In this document: positions 1-10,579 of the stretch, one piece after another
Layout: each line of letters begins with the position of its first letter
Position numbering within the stretch: the first letter of the stretch is position 1
Assembly (NCBI GenBank): GCA_001687465.1
Contig: LVLI01000231.1
Coordinates: forward strand, 62,001 to 126,000
Reading direction: 5' to 3'
Length of the DNA: 64,000 nucleotides
DNA from: Halocafeteria seosinensis
Lineage: Eukaryota > Sar > Bigyra > Bicosoecida
Notes under the pieces: model-generated
The model's database searches: none
What the model was told of the DNA's origin: nothing
What the model saw: the letters and a program-made list of their open reading frames with translations, nothing else
Position numbers and translations under genes: made by a program

Positions 1-1843
1 CTTTGCTCTCGCCGTGTTCCTTTGACACTTCGTCGTCTTCATCTTCGTAATGTTGATCAGTATACATTTGCGTGATTTTGTAATCGGCCAAAATTCCCAA
101 GCTCAACCCATACACCCGCATGCGGCGTCTAAACAAATCGGCCGTATCGCTAGAGCTAACTGCAATGTAGTGGATATACATGCAGGATATGACCGTCCCA
201 ATTACGAAAAGTTTTATCCATATATAATCGCACAGGAAATCCCCCGCAGACCAACTTGTATAGGGAATAGTAGCCTGGGACAAGTACTTGCATACCACCG
301 GCTTTACGAAGTCCACTGTCTCCACATTATAAAAGAAGAGACCGAACAGGATCGAGAGGTAGCAACCATAGATACCGAGCTTCCACCCAAGTACATTCAT
401 GACCCAGAGAGCTACCTGAACAAACGGAAACCAAAATTCTGATCTCGATGCTACAGTCGAGAATGTGGGATGTAGGGCTGCCGGGGTTGACGCAGCATTG
501 ATAGTTGCCTTGAGTTTTTTTGATTCACTCTCCAACTGCCTTAATCTTTCATTGAATTTTACTGAGGTTTCCTCCTCTTCCTCTCCAGCGTCTTCTTCAG
601 GATACCCTGAAGTTCCTTCTCCCACAGACTGACCCTCCGAAGCGGAAGATCCTGGGTGCTTTTGCGAGACAGATGAAGATGCAGCAGCAGCCGCTGCTGT
701 CCCATGTTTCCTCTCGGGGCTACGAATGCCTGTCTTACTGGGACTTTGCTCAGGCTTGGACGCGCGTGTATCACCAGTCCCACTCGGTTTCTGCTGTTTG
801 CGCTTATTCCGAAGTCGTCTCTTCCAGTCAGTCACCGACACAAGCGGAGGCGGTAAAGCGGTGGAAGTCCCGAGAATGCCCTTGAGCCGTCTAGTGCGGG
901 CGCCAAATGCTCTCTCGTAACACATTTCGCATGCACGTTCACCCTTAACATCATGACTGGAGCATTCATAACAGTATATTCCTCCGCAAAGACGGCAATG
1001 GTGTTTTCTTCGTATGAAGGTGAACTTCTCATCACAGATCAAACAACGCTGCACATTCTTGTCGGGGAGCCATTCAATTTTGGTTGATTCATGGTGCTCG
1101 GTTGGAGTTTCGTTCAGTCCCTCTAGGCGGTTCGTTTGCACTTGAGAGTGAGCGTAAGATGGGACCCGTCGACGACGCATGGTATTGCTTAAGTCAGAGG
1201 TAGATGTTTGAGACTTAGACGCTCCCGAAGAGTGTTTTGGCGCCGCAGAAGAAGCCAGTTCAACCAGCTTTGTTAAGAGTTTGGTATCACCTCGCACCTG
1301 AGGCGCAAAGAGAGCAATTAACACCCTGTCAGTCAATGAGGACTTCATGAGTCCATTTATTGCTTACCTTCAATCTTCGAGTCAGAAAATCTTTTTTCAA
1401 GTCTTTTCCTTTCAGAAAGTTGCGGAACACTTTCTCAGATGAAAATGTCAGTTCCACATCAGATGTCCCATGCGTCCCCTGCAACACCGCCGTTTTCGTT
1501 ATACAGCAGGCTAATTTCAGTACAAAAGGAAAATCCAAAACGTACATCTTTAATGACTGGTGGCTTGGAACTGAGATCAATGGTCCATGACCCCGTTTGG
1601 GTAATGATGAAATGGCATACTCCCTCCAGCTCCACCGTTTCGTAGTGCTGCGCTAAGAATTCCTCCAGCTGCAAAACGCTCAAAACACACCCAAACATAA
1701 TGCGGATCGAGGAGTTCAACCAATGAACCAGCCTCCACTTGCGGCTTTGTACAGACAGGAAAACTGTAGTGTGCTCTGTATAGGCGCTACTGACATACCT
1801 TGCTAAAAAACTCAGCCGGGGAGGACATTTCGGATGAGTCCAT
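1..1843 (-). CDS. SCP2 - FYVE - transmembrane protein (C-terminus beyond window)
   Basis: Gene model read from the reverse strand: exons 1799-1843, 1546-1668, 1368-1478 and 1-1297, with GT-AG introns of 70-130 nt. About 525 residues are visible and the frame is still open at base 1. The N-terminal ~100 residues form an SCP2-type sterol/lipid-binding domain (SWTIDLSSKPPVI, then VELTFSSEKVF, ending LKVRGDTKLLTKL). A complete FYVE zinc finger follows at about 990-1080, with the family signatures WLPD, RKHHCR and RAC and eight cysteines, so PI3P binding on endosomes is expected. A charged, alanine- and serine-rich linker leads to two hydrophobic stretches (about bases 320-445 and 150-240) that look like membrane segments. 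The ATG at 1843 is chosen because it directly precedes the SCP2 fold. Likely role, by inference: lipid transfer at endosomal contact sites. Domain calls are firm; the combined function is not known to me. Confidence 0.8.
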
Positions 1844-2260
1844 GGCTTTTATTTCACTACCTCTACCCTATAAACACTTCACAATGCACTATATAAGGGA
1901 TATGCTGTCCTCAAGATGAATATGGATCCCTGTATGGGTCCTCAAAAAGGGAGGTAAAGCCTGTGTTTTTCTACACAAGGGGGTGTCTGAGGGGACCCTT
2001 CAAGGTATATTACACGTCTACTCCGCCAAACACCAAGACCCCACAGTGTAGCAAGTACCCTCTGGTATATTATTGTCGTGTTGGGTCACAAGGCGGTGTC
2101 AACCACTCAAACCTAACCTAAAGACGACTTGTCCTATACTGCCATCCTGATCCGCTCCCGCGCTCTAGTGCTCCCTGCCCTCGGGCGGGACTTTAAGCGC
2201 AAGAAGTTGCCAACGTAGGACGTCAAGTCACCAGGGAAGCACAAGTAAAGAGGGAAAGAT
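1844..2260. other. Intergenic, no gene seen
   Basis: This gap lies between the start of the SCP2-FYVE gene and the stop codon of the aminotransferase gene, both on the minus strand. It must contain the SCP2-FYVE promoter and the aminotransferase 3' end. I saw no coding pattern or RNA gene. Two similar short strings (GGTATATTA) occur near 2004 and 2063. Confidence 0.4.
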
Positions 2261-4162
2261 CTAGAGCAATTCGGAACTTTGCAGAGCTTTTTCCAGTATG
2301 GATATCCCATTATGCAGCTCGTCCGAAGACACGACCAGAGGAGGACACATACGAACAGTCTGGAGATTCCGTCCGCAGCACTCCACGAGTAAACCGAGCT
2401 TGCGGCATTCTTCCACGATAGCCCGAGACTCCCACTCAAAGTGAAATGCCACTGCTAGCCCTGGCTCTATACCATGAGAAACGTCCTTGATAAGATGCGG
2501 ATATCTGTGCTACCAGGGTAGGCCACAAAAAAGTCTACCGGAGGAAGATCCGGAACAAGAAAAATAACTCCCCTTTACCTTACCTGGCTTGTAAAGATCG
2601 AGACAACCCAATAAGAATTCTTCCCCTCTCTCTGGTTAACTCTTTGAAAGCTTTGGAATTAAGCAATTTCATCGCTGCGGCGCAGTCGTCTAGCTGGCTA
2701 ACTGTGACATGGTCAGGTATAGCTTGCCTGAGGAGGCGTGCATACTGTTCTAAGCCCGAACTAACAGCTACAAATTCTATTGGCTGAAACATGTTGCTAA
2801 CTGGTACCCTTCCTAACAAAATGTCGGGGGAGACATGCGCACTAGCATGAGTCCAGCCAGTTCCATTGTAGCCCGGTGCAAAACTCCGTTCATCCACGGT
2901 TAGTATACTCTTCGACTCAGAGCACATCTGACGCAGTGCGCGCAAAAAGCTCGCGTCAGCAAATTTCATGGTGTCCCATTGCACAGATTCCACAATTACA
3001 CCAGGGGAATCCTCTGAAATAAACCTTGCAGCGTCTGTATCCAGTATAATCCCATTCCAACGATAGGTGAAACGATCAATAACTTACAACTCACGCACCG
3101 TTTACATCATTGAAGTGGCTGAAAAGTACATTGGGCACTTGTCGGTTAAGTAAAGCCCGGAACACAGGATCATGACTCAAAGATAGCCCTGCAACGCTTG
3201 ATCCGTGGGAGGAATCCTGTAGTGCGCCAAACTATAGCCCTAGACACGCCTACCTACGGGTATCCGGGTACTTCCACATCCTTACCTGGAAGCAGATGAC
3301 GCTGTCATTTGGAGAGCGATCTTGTGATGGCACATGTACCAAATCTTGCCAGCAAGGGCATCTGCCAGTATCATCGACTAAACAGTCGCGGGGAATTCGC
3401 GATTTTGCCGTGGGTTTCCGTCCTCCATGAGCGGCTTCCCCCGTACTTCGTTGATTACACGAGAACGATCTCTGCCATGGATGCTTGTGATTTTCATCAA
3501 AACCTCGATACTGCAAACACCTGGTAATTTCCGGTTTCTTTTCAGCATTCCATTGTAGAATTTGCCTCAGTCTAAGAATCTGAAGCGCGTAGTCTACTCC
3601 AGAATCAAGACCACACAGACGAATGCTAACATCCTGAGCCGGAAAACAAAGATACTCTATACATATTCAATATCACAAAGAACCAATCCAACTTCGACTT
3701 ACTTTGCCCATTGTTTCTTCTAAAGATTTTGCAATTTCCTGTTCCAGTCTTCCCCACGCTTCTTGCAGTGGAACTGATTGGTTAGTTCCCTTTGTTCCAA
3801 ACGGATCATCCCATTGTACGTTCAGGGCTGGTTTAGATTCTCCCGTTTCTGGTAATTCTTGTCCAATCTCCTCACATACTTCCTCTAGGTTCCCCGTATG
3901 GCCAAAAGGATTCCCTGCAAAGTCAATTCATTCATGTGAAGATGACGAAGCAGTCAGTCTTATTGGACCCACTCTTCGGACCGGTGCTGAAGTCTAGATA
4001 TCGATTCCCTCCTGAGTCTGTGAGCACGCAACCGGAGCCATCGACAAACTGCAATCGTTCATTTGCTGTCCTTGTCTGGTACAATCGACGGCTACAGCTC
4101 AAGCTGCCTTCAGCCCTTTCTGGTCGCCTCGAGAGACTCCTGAATATTCGCAGGACGTTCAT
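2261..4162 (-). CDS. Divergent class III aminotransferase, probably non-catalytic
   Basis: Six exons (3982-4162, 3703-3914, 3286-3633, 3099-3216, 2584-3034, 2261-2504) join in frame to about 517 residues. The first ~35 residues are basic and serine-rich, like a mitochondrial presequence; the start is the first ATG before them. Family landmarks in order: GNRYLDFSTG with GHTGNL just after, GLDSGVDYAL (the usual SGSEA site), SSHGSS, VIVESVQWD, TVDERSFAPG (the PLP-binding Asp kept), and VRMCPPLVVSS near the C-terminus. Active acetylornithine/GABA-type enzymes carry the Schiff-base lysine in PDIxxxxKxxxxG. Here the stretch reads PDILLGRVPVSN, with no lysine. The fold therefore seems intact while the catalytic residue is absent, suggesting a pseudoenzyme or a very diverged member. 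The splice model rests on reading alone. Confidence 0.7.
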
Positions 4163-4682
4163 TCTCTTCGGCCCGAACACCTCTTAGTAATCTGGAGAAC
4201 CTTCCCAATGGACACATGCAACTCTACGACTCAACTACGAGGCTATCACACCGTCGTGTATTCCCTGTGAAGTTGCTGCTTGGTCGCTAAGTTCACGGAG
4301 TTGTCCCATCGATTTACGGGAAAACCTACCCACAGAATTGTGCGTCGCAGATTTTCGGGAAGACATACCCTAGTGCTGTTAACTTTTCGATCGTGAATTT
4401 AGTTATTCACACTTCAAGAAGAGGGGGAATTCTAGAAAAAGCCAGTTAAGTTACGGTAGGGCACCCAAGTTTTTAGTTCCCTGCTGCACCTTTCTGCCCA
4501 AAACAAACGGTCAAGAGTCGGTAAAAAATCCTGTGTTCTTCTTACAGGCGTGTTCAACGAGTTAGCTGAACTACACCTGAGAGAACGAGTACGCTTAGTC
4601 GGACTCCCCATTGCTTTACTGTCTTGAACTCCCGCTTAGAAAAGGCGAGTATCGTATCCAGGATAGAAACGGAACGACAGCC
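4163..4682. promoter_or_regulatory. Divergent promoter region
   Basis: About 520 nt separate the starts of the aminotransferase (minus) and the COPI-associated-type gene (plus). No ORF or RNA gene is apparent. It is presumably a shared bidirectional promoter; I could not pick out a core element. Confidence 0.4.
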
Positions 4683-5235
4683 ATGGCAAGCGGAGGTGTA
4701 TGCGGCCGCGTTCTCGCGGCCATAGACATGATCATAGGAATCCTTGTTGCTATTTTGGGTAAGTATGACACTAAGCATCCACCCAAAGCGAAGTTATGTA
4801 ACCTACATTGCCTCTAACGGTGCAGGCATCATGGTTCTTATCGATGGATCTTTTACGTCCATCGTGCTTGGGGTTGCTATAACGTAAGTCTTTGCACTGG
4901 AGTCAAAAACGAGGATTCCAATGTAACCTATTGCTATTCTCTCAATGTACAGGGCTGGCGGTATTCTGCTCGCTATTATTTCCTTGACTTCAGTAGGATG
5001 TGTGGATACATACATGCAGTTCTTGATGAACTACATCGGTCGCGGAATCTCGTTCATAATCCTGGGGTGTCTGGCTCTACCCAACTCAGCGGAAGCTACG
5101 TTCAACTTCATCGTGGGCCTTTTCTGTATCCTCTACGGGATCATAGTTATCATTCTGGCACTAGCATTGGGTATGAAGCCGACGCAACTATGTGGTGGTG
5201 GCGGCGGCGGCAACAAAACCGCCCCGCGGCAATAA
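4683..5235 (+). CDS. Small four-helix membrane protein, COPI-associated/TVP15-like
   Basis: Three exons (4683-4758, 4826-4883, 4953-5235) give about 138 residues. The protein is almost entirely hydrophobic, with four likely membrane helices: VLAAIDMIIGILVAIL, then a second around SFTSIVLGVAI continuing into ILLAIISLTSV, then RGISFIILGCLAL, then FNFIVGLFCILYGIIVIIL. A short glycine-rich, basic tail follows (six glycines, then NKTAPRQ). The four-helix layout with an RG...F..LG turn before helix 3 resembles the COPI-associated (TVP15) family of Golgi proteins; this is a pattern match, not proof. Its stop codon is 18 nt from the stop of the convergent gene at 5254. Confidence 0.6.
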
Positions 5236-5253
5236 CACTGAAGTGCTATAAAA

Positions 5254-8200
5254 TCACTTCCCACCAGTATCACTCTCCTCTCCATTTGAGTCCCTCCAAG
5301 AAAAGGGAGAAGTACCCCGTAACATATCAGTGTCATCTGCAGACAAAGCCCTTCGTCTAGGCGGTTTATCAGCTGAAGTTCCCGCCAAAAAACCCAAGGG
5401 GCTATTGGGCGAACTTTCTCCTAAGCCTTCGTATTCTTCGTCGTTTGCATCCGTCTGCCACCATTTCGCCTCTGATCCCGGGTTTTGTTGAGAACTGATG
5501 TTCTTCAGAACCAATTGAGATGAGCTGTTAAGGTCCATTGTCCGGGGAGTAAACCCAGGTGTTTCCCCCTCCCGCAGCCCACTAGTAATTGCCGGAGAGG
5601 GTCCAATATTGCCAAGATTATACTCTTCGGTGCTACTGCTCCGCGGAACCCTCACTGTCAAAGTGTTAGAAGACGCTGCACCAGTGACAGAAGATTCAGA
5701 AGATGTAGCACTTTTCGTCTGGCTATCTTGTTGCGACTGCAGCATGGGTCGATACTCCGGACGTAAGAAGCCACTGCCGTGCTGTCCGCTACTTTGACGA
5801 ATGCCGCGCTCGGCAGGCTGAGGCACACTCGCGCGTTTATTGCCCTCTTCTTGTTCTGGTGGCAAAAGAGAACCAGAAGACAAAGGCATACCGCCCTGAG
5901 CGCTCGTGAGTTGGGTGTCTAGGGAACCTGATCGATGTCGCGACATCTTGGAAGTCATTGGATAAAGCCCCGCTTCTCGATCACGCTTTCGCGACTGATA
6001 TCGCCTCTCCTTACTAGCAGGCTTGAATGAATAATTTGCCGTACCTCCGTGTGATAACGGAAGTTCCGGCATTTGGGAAGTGGATTCGGCAGACCCGGGG
6101 GTTTCAGAACCGAGAGAAACATCTCCTGATATAGGCAGGTTCGGTATCTCATAGCCACTTGTCTCGGACATCCCCTCCAAGGGACCTATGGTTGAAGAGA
6201 GTGAGGTTCTTAGAGTATAGTTCTCCGGCCCAGAGTCCTTAGGTTTATCCCACCCGAATACTGCCGAAGATTCGATCGGAGAGGACTGGTGTCCACCTGA
6301 AAGACTGTAATTGGGAGTAAGGTCGGGTACTGATGCGCGGTACGCCGAAGAGGTGCTTCTTGCGGTCCTTTCCCTTTTCGCTGAGCCACCTGATGCACTT
6401 CGTCTTCCGACGCTGTGCGACGATGTTTGGTGCTCCGGACCTGAAGTGGATGACAATGATCTGTTCTTCTGCGCAGAAGAGGAATACTGGGGCGCAGGGA
6501 GATCTAATTGAGCAGGGGCACCAACAGGCGCTGATGCCTCCCATGATGGGGTTGTACCACTGGGTGAGGGAATGACAGCCTCATTCTTCATAGTCTGTTC
6601 AAATTTATCGTCAACTGCTGGGCGTGACTCCCCATGAGGAACGTGAGTGCAGTACTTGTAGCTTCCAATCGCATTGTCCACAATCTTATCTAGATCAATT
6701 TGATTACGCTTTTTAATGCTCTCCACAAAAATATACCGTAGACGGCGCAGCTTTCTCAAAGCATCATCCCTCCTTGCCCTCCAATCAGCCGCCGCAGTAG
6801 AGAAGTCCCTTTTGTATACTTGTTTCCCGATGGACGCATCCTTGTTGTACTTCTTTGTTATGCGCATAGGAGTACAATGGAGTTGTTCTGCGAGCGTAGT
6901 TCGCAGAGTCGCTCCTTCATGAAGAGGTAGAGTACCTAAACGGAAGCAGTCCACCAAAAACGACGCATATTTCTCTTCCTCGTCGCTCCACTTTCCCCTT
7001 CGAGGCTCCATATCTGACAGTACACGTGACTCCCGAATGTCTTGCTTAATAGCTTGGGCTTCAGGGTTGTTGTGGTCAGTAAATGACGATTCTCCCATGC
7101 CACTCATGCGAGGACTACTCCGACTCCTTTGCCGTGTTTTCAACGCTTTTCGTGGTCCCAATACTGGAGACTTTCCTTTTCGCTCAGATCCTTGTTGTGG
7201 TGGAGACGAGTGGGCAGAGGACTCTTCCGTCTTGATAAAGTGATGGTGCCTTACAGACACAAAAAAGTCATCTAATGTGCTTGCAAAGTAGCTGTAGAAG
7301 TCCTCGTTGACTTCCTTGACTTCCTCCTTCTCCTGTCCCCAAAAGAGCAGCACACACTCTCCACTCCTTGCATTAGCCCACCTCACCGGCACGGCAATGA
7401 TAGTATCCACTGTAAAACCCATAGACTTTACGTCCTCCTTATCGAACTGAACAGGCTCGTCCTGGACACGGCGTAGTATCTTCTTGGAAGCAGACTCATC
7501 CGCGATGTCATTAGGATCACATGCTAACTGTAAGAGCACTTTCCCTGATCCACTGTTGACCCCTGCCCACCATTCGATACGATCGCAGGATAATGCCGAA
7601 AACGTAGCGGCAAGAAGAGGCTCTACCATTGGACCAACGCGAGACGTAGAAGCAACATCCTCATTCTTGGATATTATATTCGTCGGTAAACTGCCATTAA
7701 AATCTGTGAATGGAAACGATGTTACAGCCATAGCTAGTTTGACAAATGGTCCTTCAGGCTCCGTAACAATCTGAAAATAATATCGAAATCACATGAACAC
7801 CAAGATCCACGACGAAGTCTAAATAGCATTCGAAATCCACTTACATGGAGAGAATTGGATGAGTACAGCGTAATAACTAAGTCTGAATCTAAAGATTCAA
7901 AGTGACAAGGGATAGCACAGAACTGCTCTGGTGCTGGCTGCCAACTTGTGGCGAAGGTGTCCGCTGCCGGATGGGACATCAGTACAAGTTTTCCTTGGTC
8001 TAAACTCGCCGAGCAATGCTCTAAAATGGTATTTCTCTCGCCCCTCTCAAATGCTTCTAACCCTAGCCGTTCACCTTCTTCATCAGATATTTGCTTCCCA
8101 TTTATAAGCATATTAGGTTGAACAAGGAGCATCTTAAGCAGCGCCCAACCGTCGTCTCCGGCTCCTTTTTGCCAGACCTCCACAGCTACGATTTCATTTT

Positions 8201-8333
8201 GATGGTCCCATTCACCCGCTTCTGTGTCTTTTGAGGCTTGACGCCTTGCCTTTTTCGTCGAATGATGCCTTCCTAGACAAGATGCAAGGCTTGCAAAATG
8301 TGGAGCGAGCGCTTTCTCTGTCTCGAACGACAT
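5254..8333 (-). CDS. Large regulator with algal-type WSDEEEKY DNA-binding-like domain
   Basis: Two exons (7845-8333 and 5254-7770) join across a 74-nt intron to about 1001 residues. The first ~330 residues look like a GAF-type sensor or a similar alpha/beta domain (EIVAVEVWQ, VLLFWGQEKEEV), without clear catalytic residues. Near residue 400 is RGKWSDEEEKYASFLVDCF, followed by LPLHEGATLRTTLAEQLHC and TPMRITKKY. This Myb/SANT-like block is one I associate with diatom and other algal proteins of unknown role. The C-terminal ~500 residues are low-complexity and rich in Ser, Pro, Gly and charged residues, as in transcription regulators. A nuclear, DNA-linked role is inferred. The start is the first ATG of a long open exon; an upstream non-coding exon is possible. 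Confidence 0.75.
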
Positions 8334-8742
8334 TGCTCCTCCGAGGGCACGTGTCTAAGCAACTTCCACAAGAACCAAACAAGGATGACCTTCTACTAGC
8401 CTCAGTGTGTCCTACACTGCCTTTCTCTTGATCCACGATGGCCAAAATAAGAACTTGGAGCCACTCGTAGTCACCTGTACAGGGGACAGACAGAAGAAGA
8501 CTTGGGACTTCTGCTGCTCAATGATTGCCAATATGGACTATCCCAGGCTGCCTTTGAGATCGAGAGAGCGTATCAATAGTAGAGATTGTATAATGAATAA
8601 TACAAGTACAATAAGTAATCAGAAAAACAGTGTACAAGGTCACAGACTTTTTCGGCGGCGACCTCAGTGGCTCACCAGATGATATTGACACGTCGTCCAC
8701 AGCCCAAATCAAATCAATACTGCCCCAAAAAAGTGGGGTCGA

Positions 8743-9180
8743 TCAGTAAAGAGAACACTTAAAACAGTTAGAATTCCTTTTGTCACCAAATGGGAGTTCT
8801 CCTCTCCTCATAATCCAAGGAATTCTTCTCTTCTGTTTTTTTGTCTTTTTGAAGGCGCCCCTGATCGAGGGGGGACATACTTTTCCGCTCCAACCGTAAT
8901 AAAGTACACAGGAAAGCGTCTTCCCGCATCGCTTGGTTCTCAAGGTGATGCAAAGGAAACATAATGCCGGTGGAGAGTGGACGGCACTACTGCATGTACA
9001 ACGTTGCCTCTCTTGAAGATCTGCAATACATGTACTCGTACTGTACAACGTACAGTACTTGGCCCAACCAGCCGCATCTTGAATTCCTGGCGCAATAAAG
9101 ATCGTCAACGCAGATTCTGCAGGCGAGGCCACCTTTGTCTCCTCCTCTGCTGCTTCTGTATGGATCATAGCGGTGCTCAT
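8743..9180 (-). CDS. Possible small protein gene, unknown
   Basis: From the ATG at 9180 an open frame of about 145 residues runs to a stop at 8743. The first ~40 residues are protein-like (acidic EAAEEETK, then SALTIFIAPGIQD). The rest is cysteine-rich and less convincing. A splice at 9061 (GTACTG) to an acceptor TTGCAG near 9024 would instead give a 51-residue product. No family recognised. Confidence 0.25.
   Translation of the reverse strand: MSTAMIHTEAAEEETKVASPAESALTIFIAPGIQDAAGWAKYCTLYSTSTCIADLQERQRCTCSSAVHSPPALCFLCITLRTKRCGKTLSCVLYYGWSGKVCPPSIRGAFKKTKKQKRRIPWIMRRGELPFGDKRNSNCFKCSLY
9038..9058. repeat. Perfect inverted repeat GTACTGTAC-AAC-GTACAGTAC
   Basis: Nine-base arms separated by three bases. 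Similar TGTAC-based palindromes occur at 9247-9269, 21575-21603 and 41116-41125. It could be a protein-binding dyad, a hairpin, or part of a small intron of the weak gene model on the minus strand. Confidence 0.6.
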
Positions 9181-9246
9181 CTTAGTCTGGCTGTTTGTCA
9201 ATTTCCGCTGCAGTGTCCCACAACAGCATCAGCTGTACTTACGCCC

Positions 9247-9269
9247 ACTTGTACAACGTTGTTACAAGT
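9247..9269. repeat. Inverted repeat ACTTGTA / TACAAGT
   Basis: Seven-base arms flank a nine-base spacer that contains the palindrome CAACGTTG. It lies in the same gene-poor stretch as the repeat at 9038. Confidence 0.5.
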
Positions 9270-9519
9270 GTACCGTTCCATTCGTGCGATACTAAAATTA
9301 TATTTTCGTATACTCCGCTAGTCATAAGCACTGCACATATCTCAGGTGGATAAGTTACGCCACAGTATAAGCTCTTCTTACATTCTTCCCGTATGGTATC
9401 AATACCAGTAATTCACTGGAGGACAGAGCACTGTGCAGTAGGGATGCGTGGAGAGTACAACGACAAGCAGTAGGTCACAAATTTCTATCGACATATTTAC
9501 AGCATCCCGTGGAATACTG

Positions 9520-10205
9520 CTACAAAGCAAAGTTTTGGGTTTCTTCCATGAAGCATGCTTGCTAGGTGAAGCGGTGTAGGCACTCAGGGACCTAGGGTGT
9601 AAATTACATACCAAGGTAACAAAGCTGGTGTGCTGCTTCCATAAACACGAAGGATCTGCGCTACTTCGACAAGACTCAAAGGAACGAATTTTGGTTTGGT
9701 ATATTGGGAGTTAGTTATATGAAATAAGCGAAGAGCAAAGATCGGGGAGAAAGATACAGTACACCCGACCTGCGTTCCCAATAGTTCCGCACTGAGAATC
9801 TTCTCCATGGTGTTCACTAGCTTCTCTACGCATGACCCGCAACTGAGACTGGGTACATATATAAAATACAAGCTCCAATAACCCACCTCTAATTCCATGA
9901 CATCGTAGCTCAGCATCTCGCGGTGTGCTTACAGAGGTGGCGGAATGCTCACAGACTCACAATTCCAACAGTTCGCTATTGGTGTTGGTAGTAAAAGTCA
10001 GACAACTAAGGCGGCATCACCCTTTGAAATAGGTAACTACCTGAGACAATGACACTCTGAGCGTACATAGTATAACTCCTTGATTGACTCCCGCCTCCTC
10101 CACCCACAATGCTCTGACTTCTACTAGTCGACAAACACTCAGCAACTGATCAAGCCACACACACAAATGTGATAGATAGCCCACCGGCCGGGGAATTGAC
10201 CGCAT
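9520..10205 (-). CDS. Possible small multi-exon gene, unknown
   Basis: An ATG at 10205 opens a ~60-residue frame ending at a possible donor (CAG, then GTAGTT). A phase-compatible acceptor (CTGTGAG) leads to a frame that reads through LRVMRREASEHHGEDS, then exons reading DPSCLWKQHTSFVTL and QACFMEETQNFAL, with a TAG stop at 9520. A shorter version would start at the ATG at 9916. Several splice sites are weak (GTCGGG donor). The reading is protein-like but matches no family I know, and the position, divergent from Hikeshi with a 375-nt gap, fits the spacing seen elsewhere. Confidence 0.3.
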
Positions 10206-10579
10206 CCTCTTAACGAGGAGCGGTATGCGCCCGTGTTAAGCAGCGGCGGGCCAACAAGCCAGCCAAAAATGAAAAATAGCGACACTAACTTCTTCTATGG
10301 CGGCATTCATGAAATAGCTGTTTCGCCGAAATTGAATGGTTTCTATTTCAAATAGTATCCTCTGGGCAGAAAATCCAACAACTAAGAAACACTCGATTCC
10401 AACCGTGCCGGACGGCGTGCCCAAACGTTCTTATTCCAGGCATCGAACGACTCGGAACCTTCTGCGTCTCGCACTTCACAAAGTCTCGGAGGGAATGAAT
10501 TCCCCACTTCAAAACCCTAGAACGACACGCCTTGTTGAATCGGCACGTAGGTACAGTTATTGGGAAACGAGATGTTCAC

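Larger units (their letters stand above)
8334..10579. other. 2.2 kb stretch with only weak gene models
   Basis: This is the longest stretch of the window without a clear gene. Two weak minus-strand models are listed separately (8743-9180 and 9520-10205). It also carries inverted repeats built on TGTAC (9038-9058 and 9247-9269). No tRNA, rRNA or transposon signature was found. Confidence 0.4.

Noticed and set aside
50..442. 130-codon plus-strand frame at the window start
   Set aside because: Antisense to the membrane segments of the SCP2-FYVE gene, which have clear hydrophobic patterning on the minus strand.
10179..10251. tRNA-like fold on the minus strand: a 7-bp acceptor-like pairing (GCCCGCC/GGTGGGC) and an internal hairpin with GTTAA loop
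   Set aside because: The T-arm does not pair, the T-loop lacks one base, and the anticodon loop has no U at position 33. Part of it also lies at the start of a possible coding exon.
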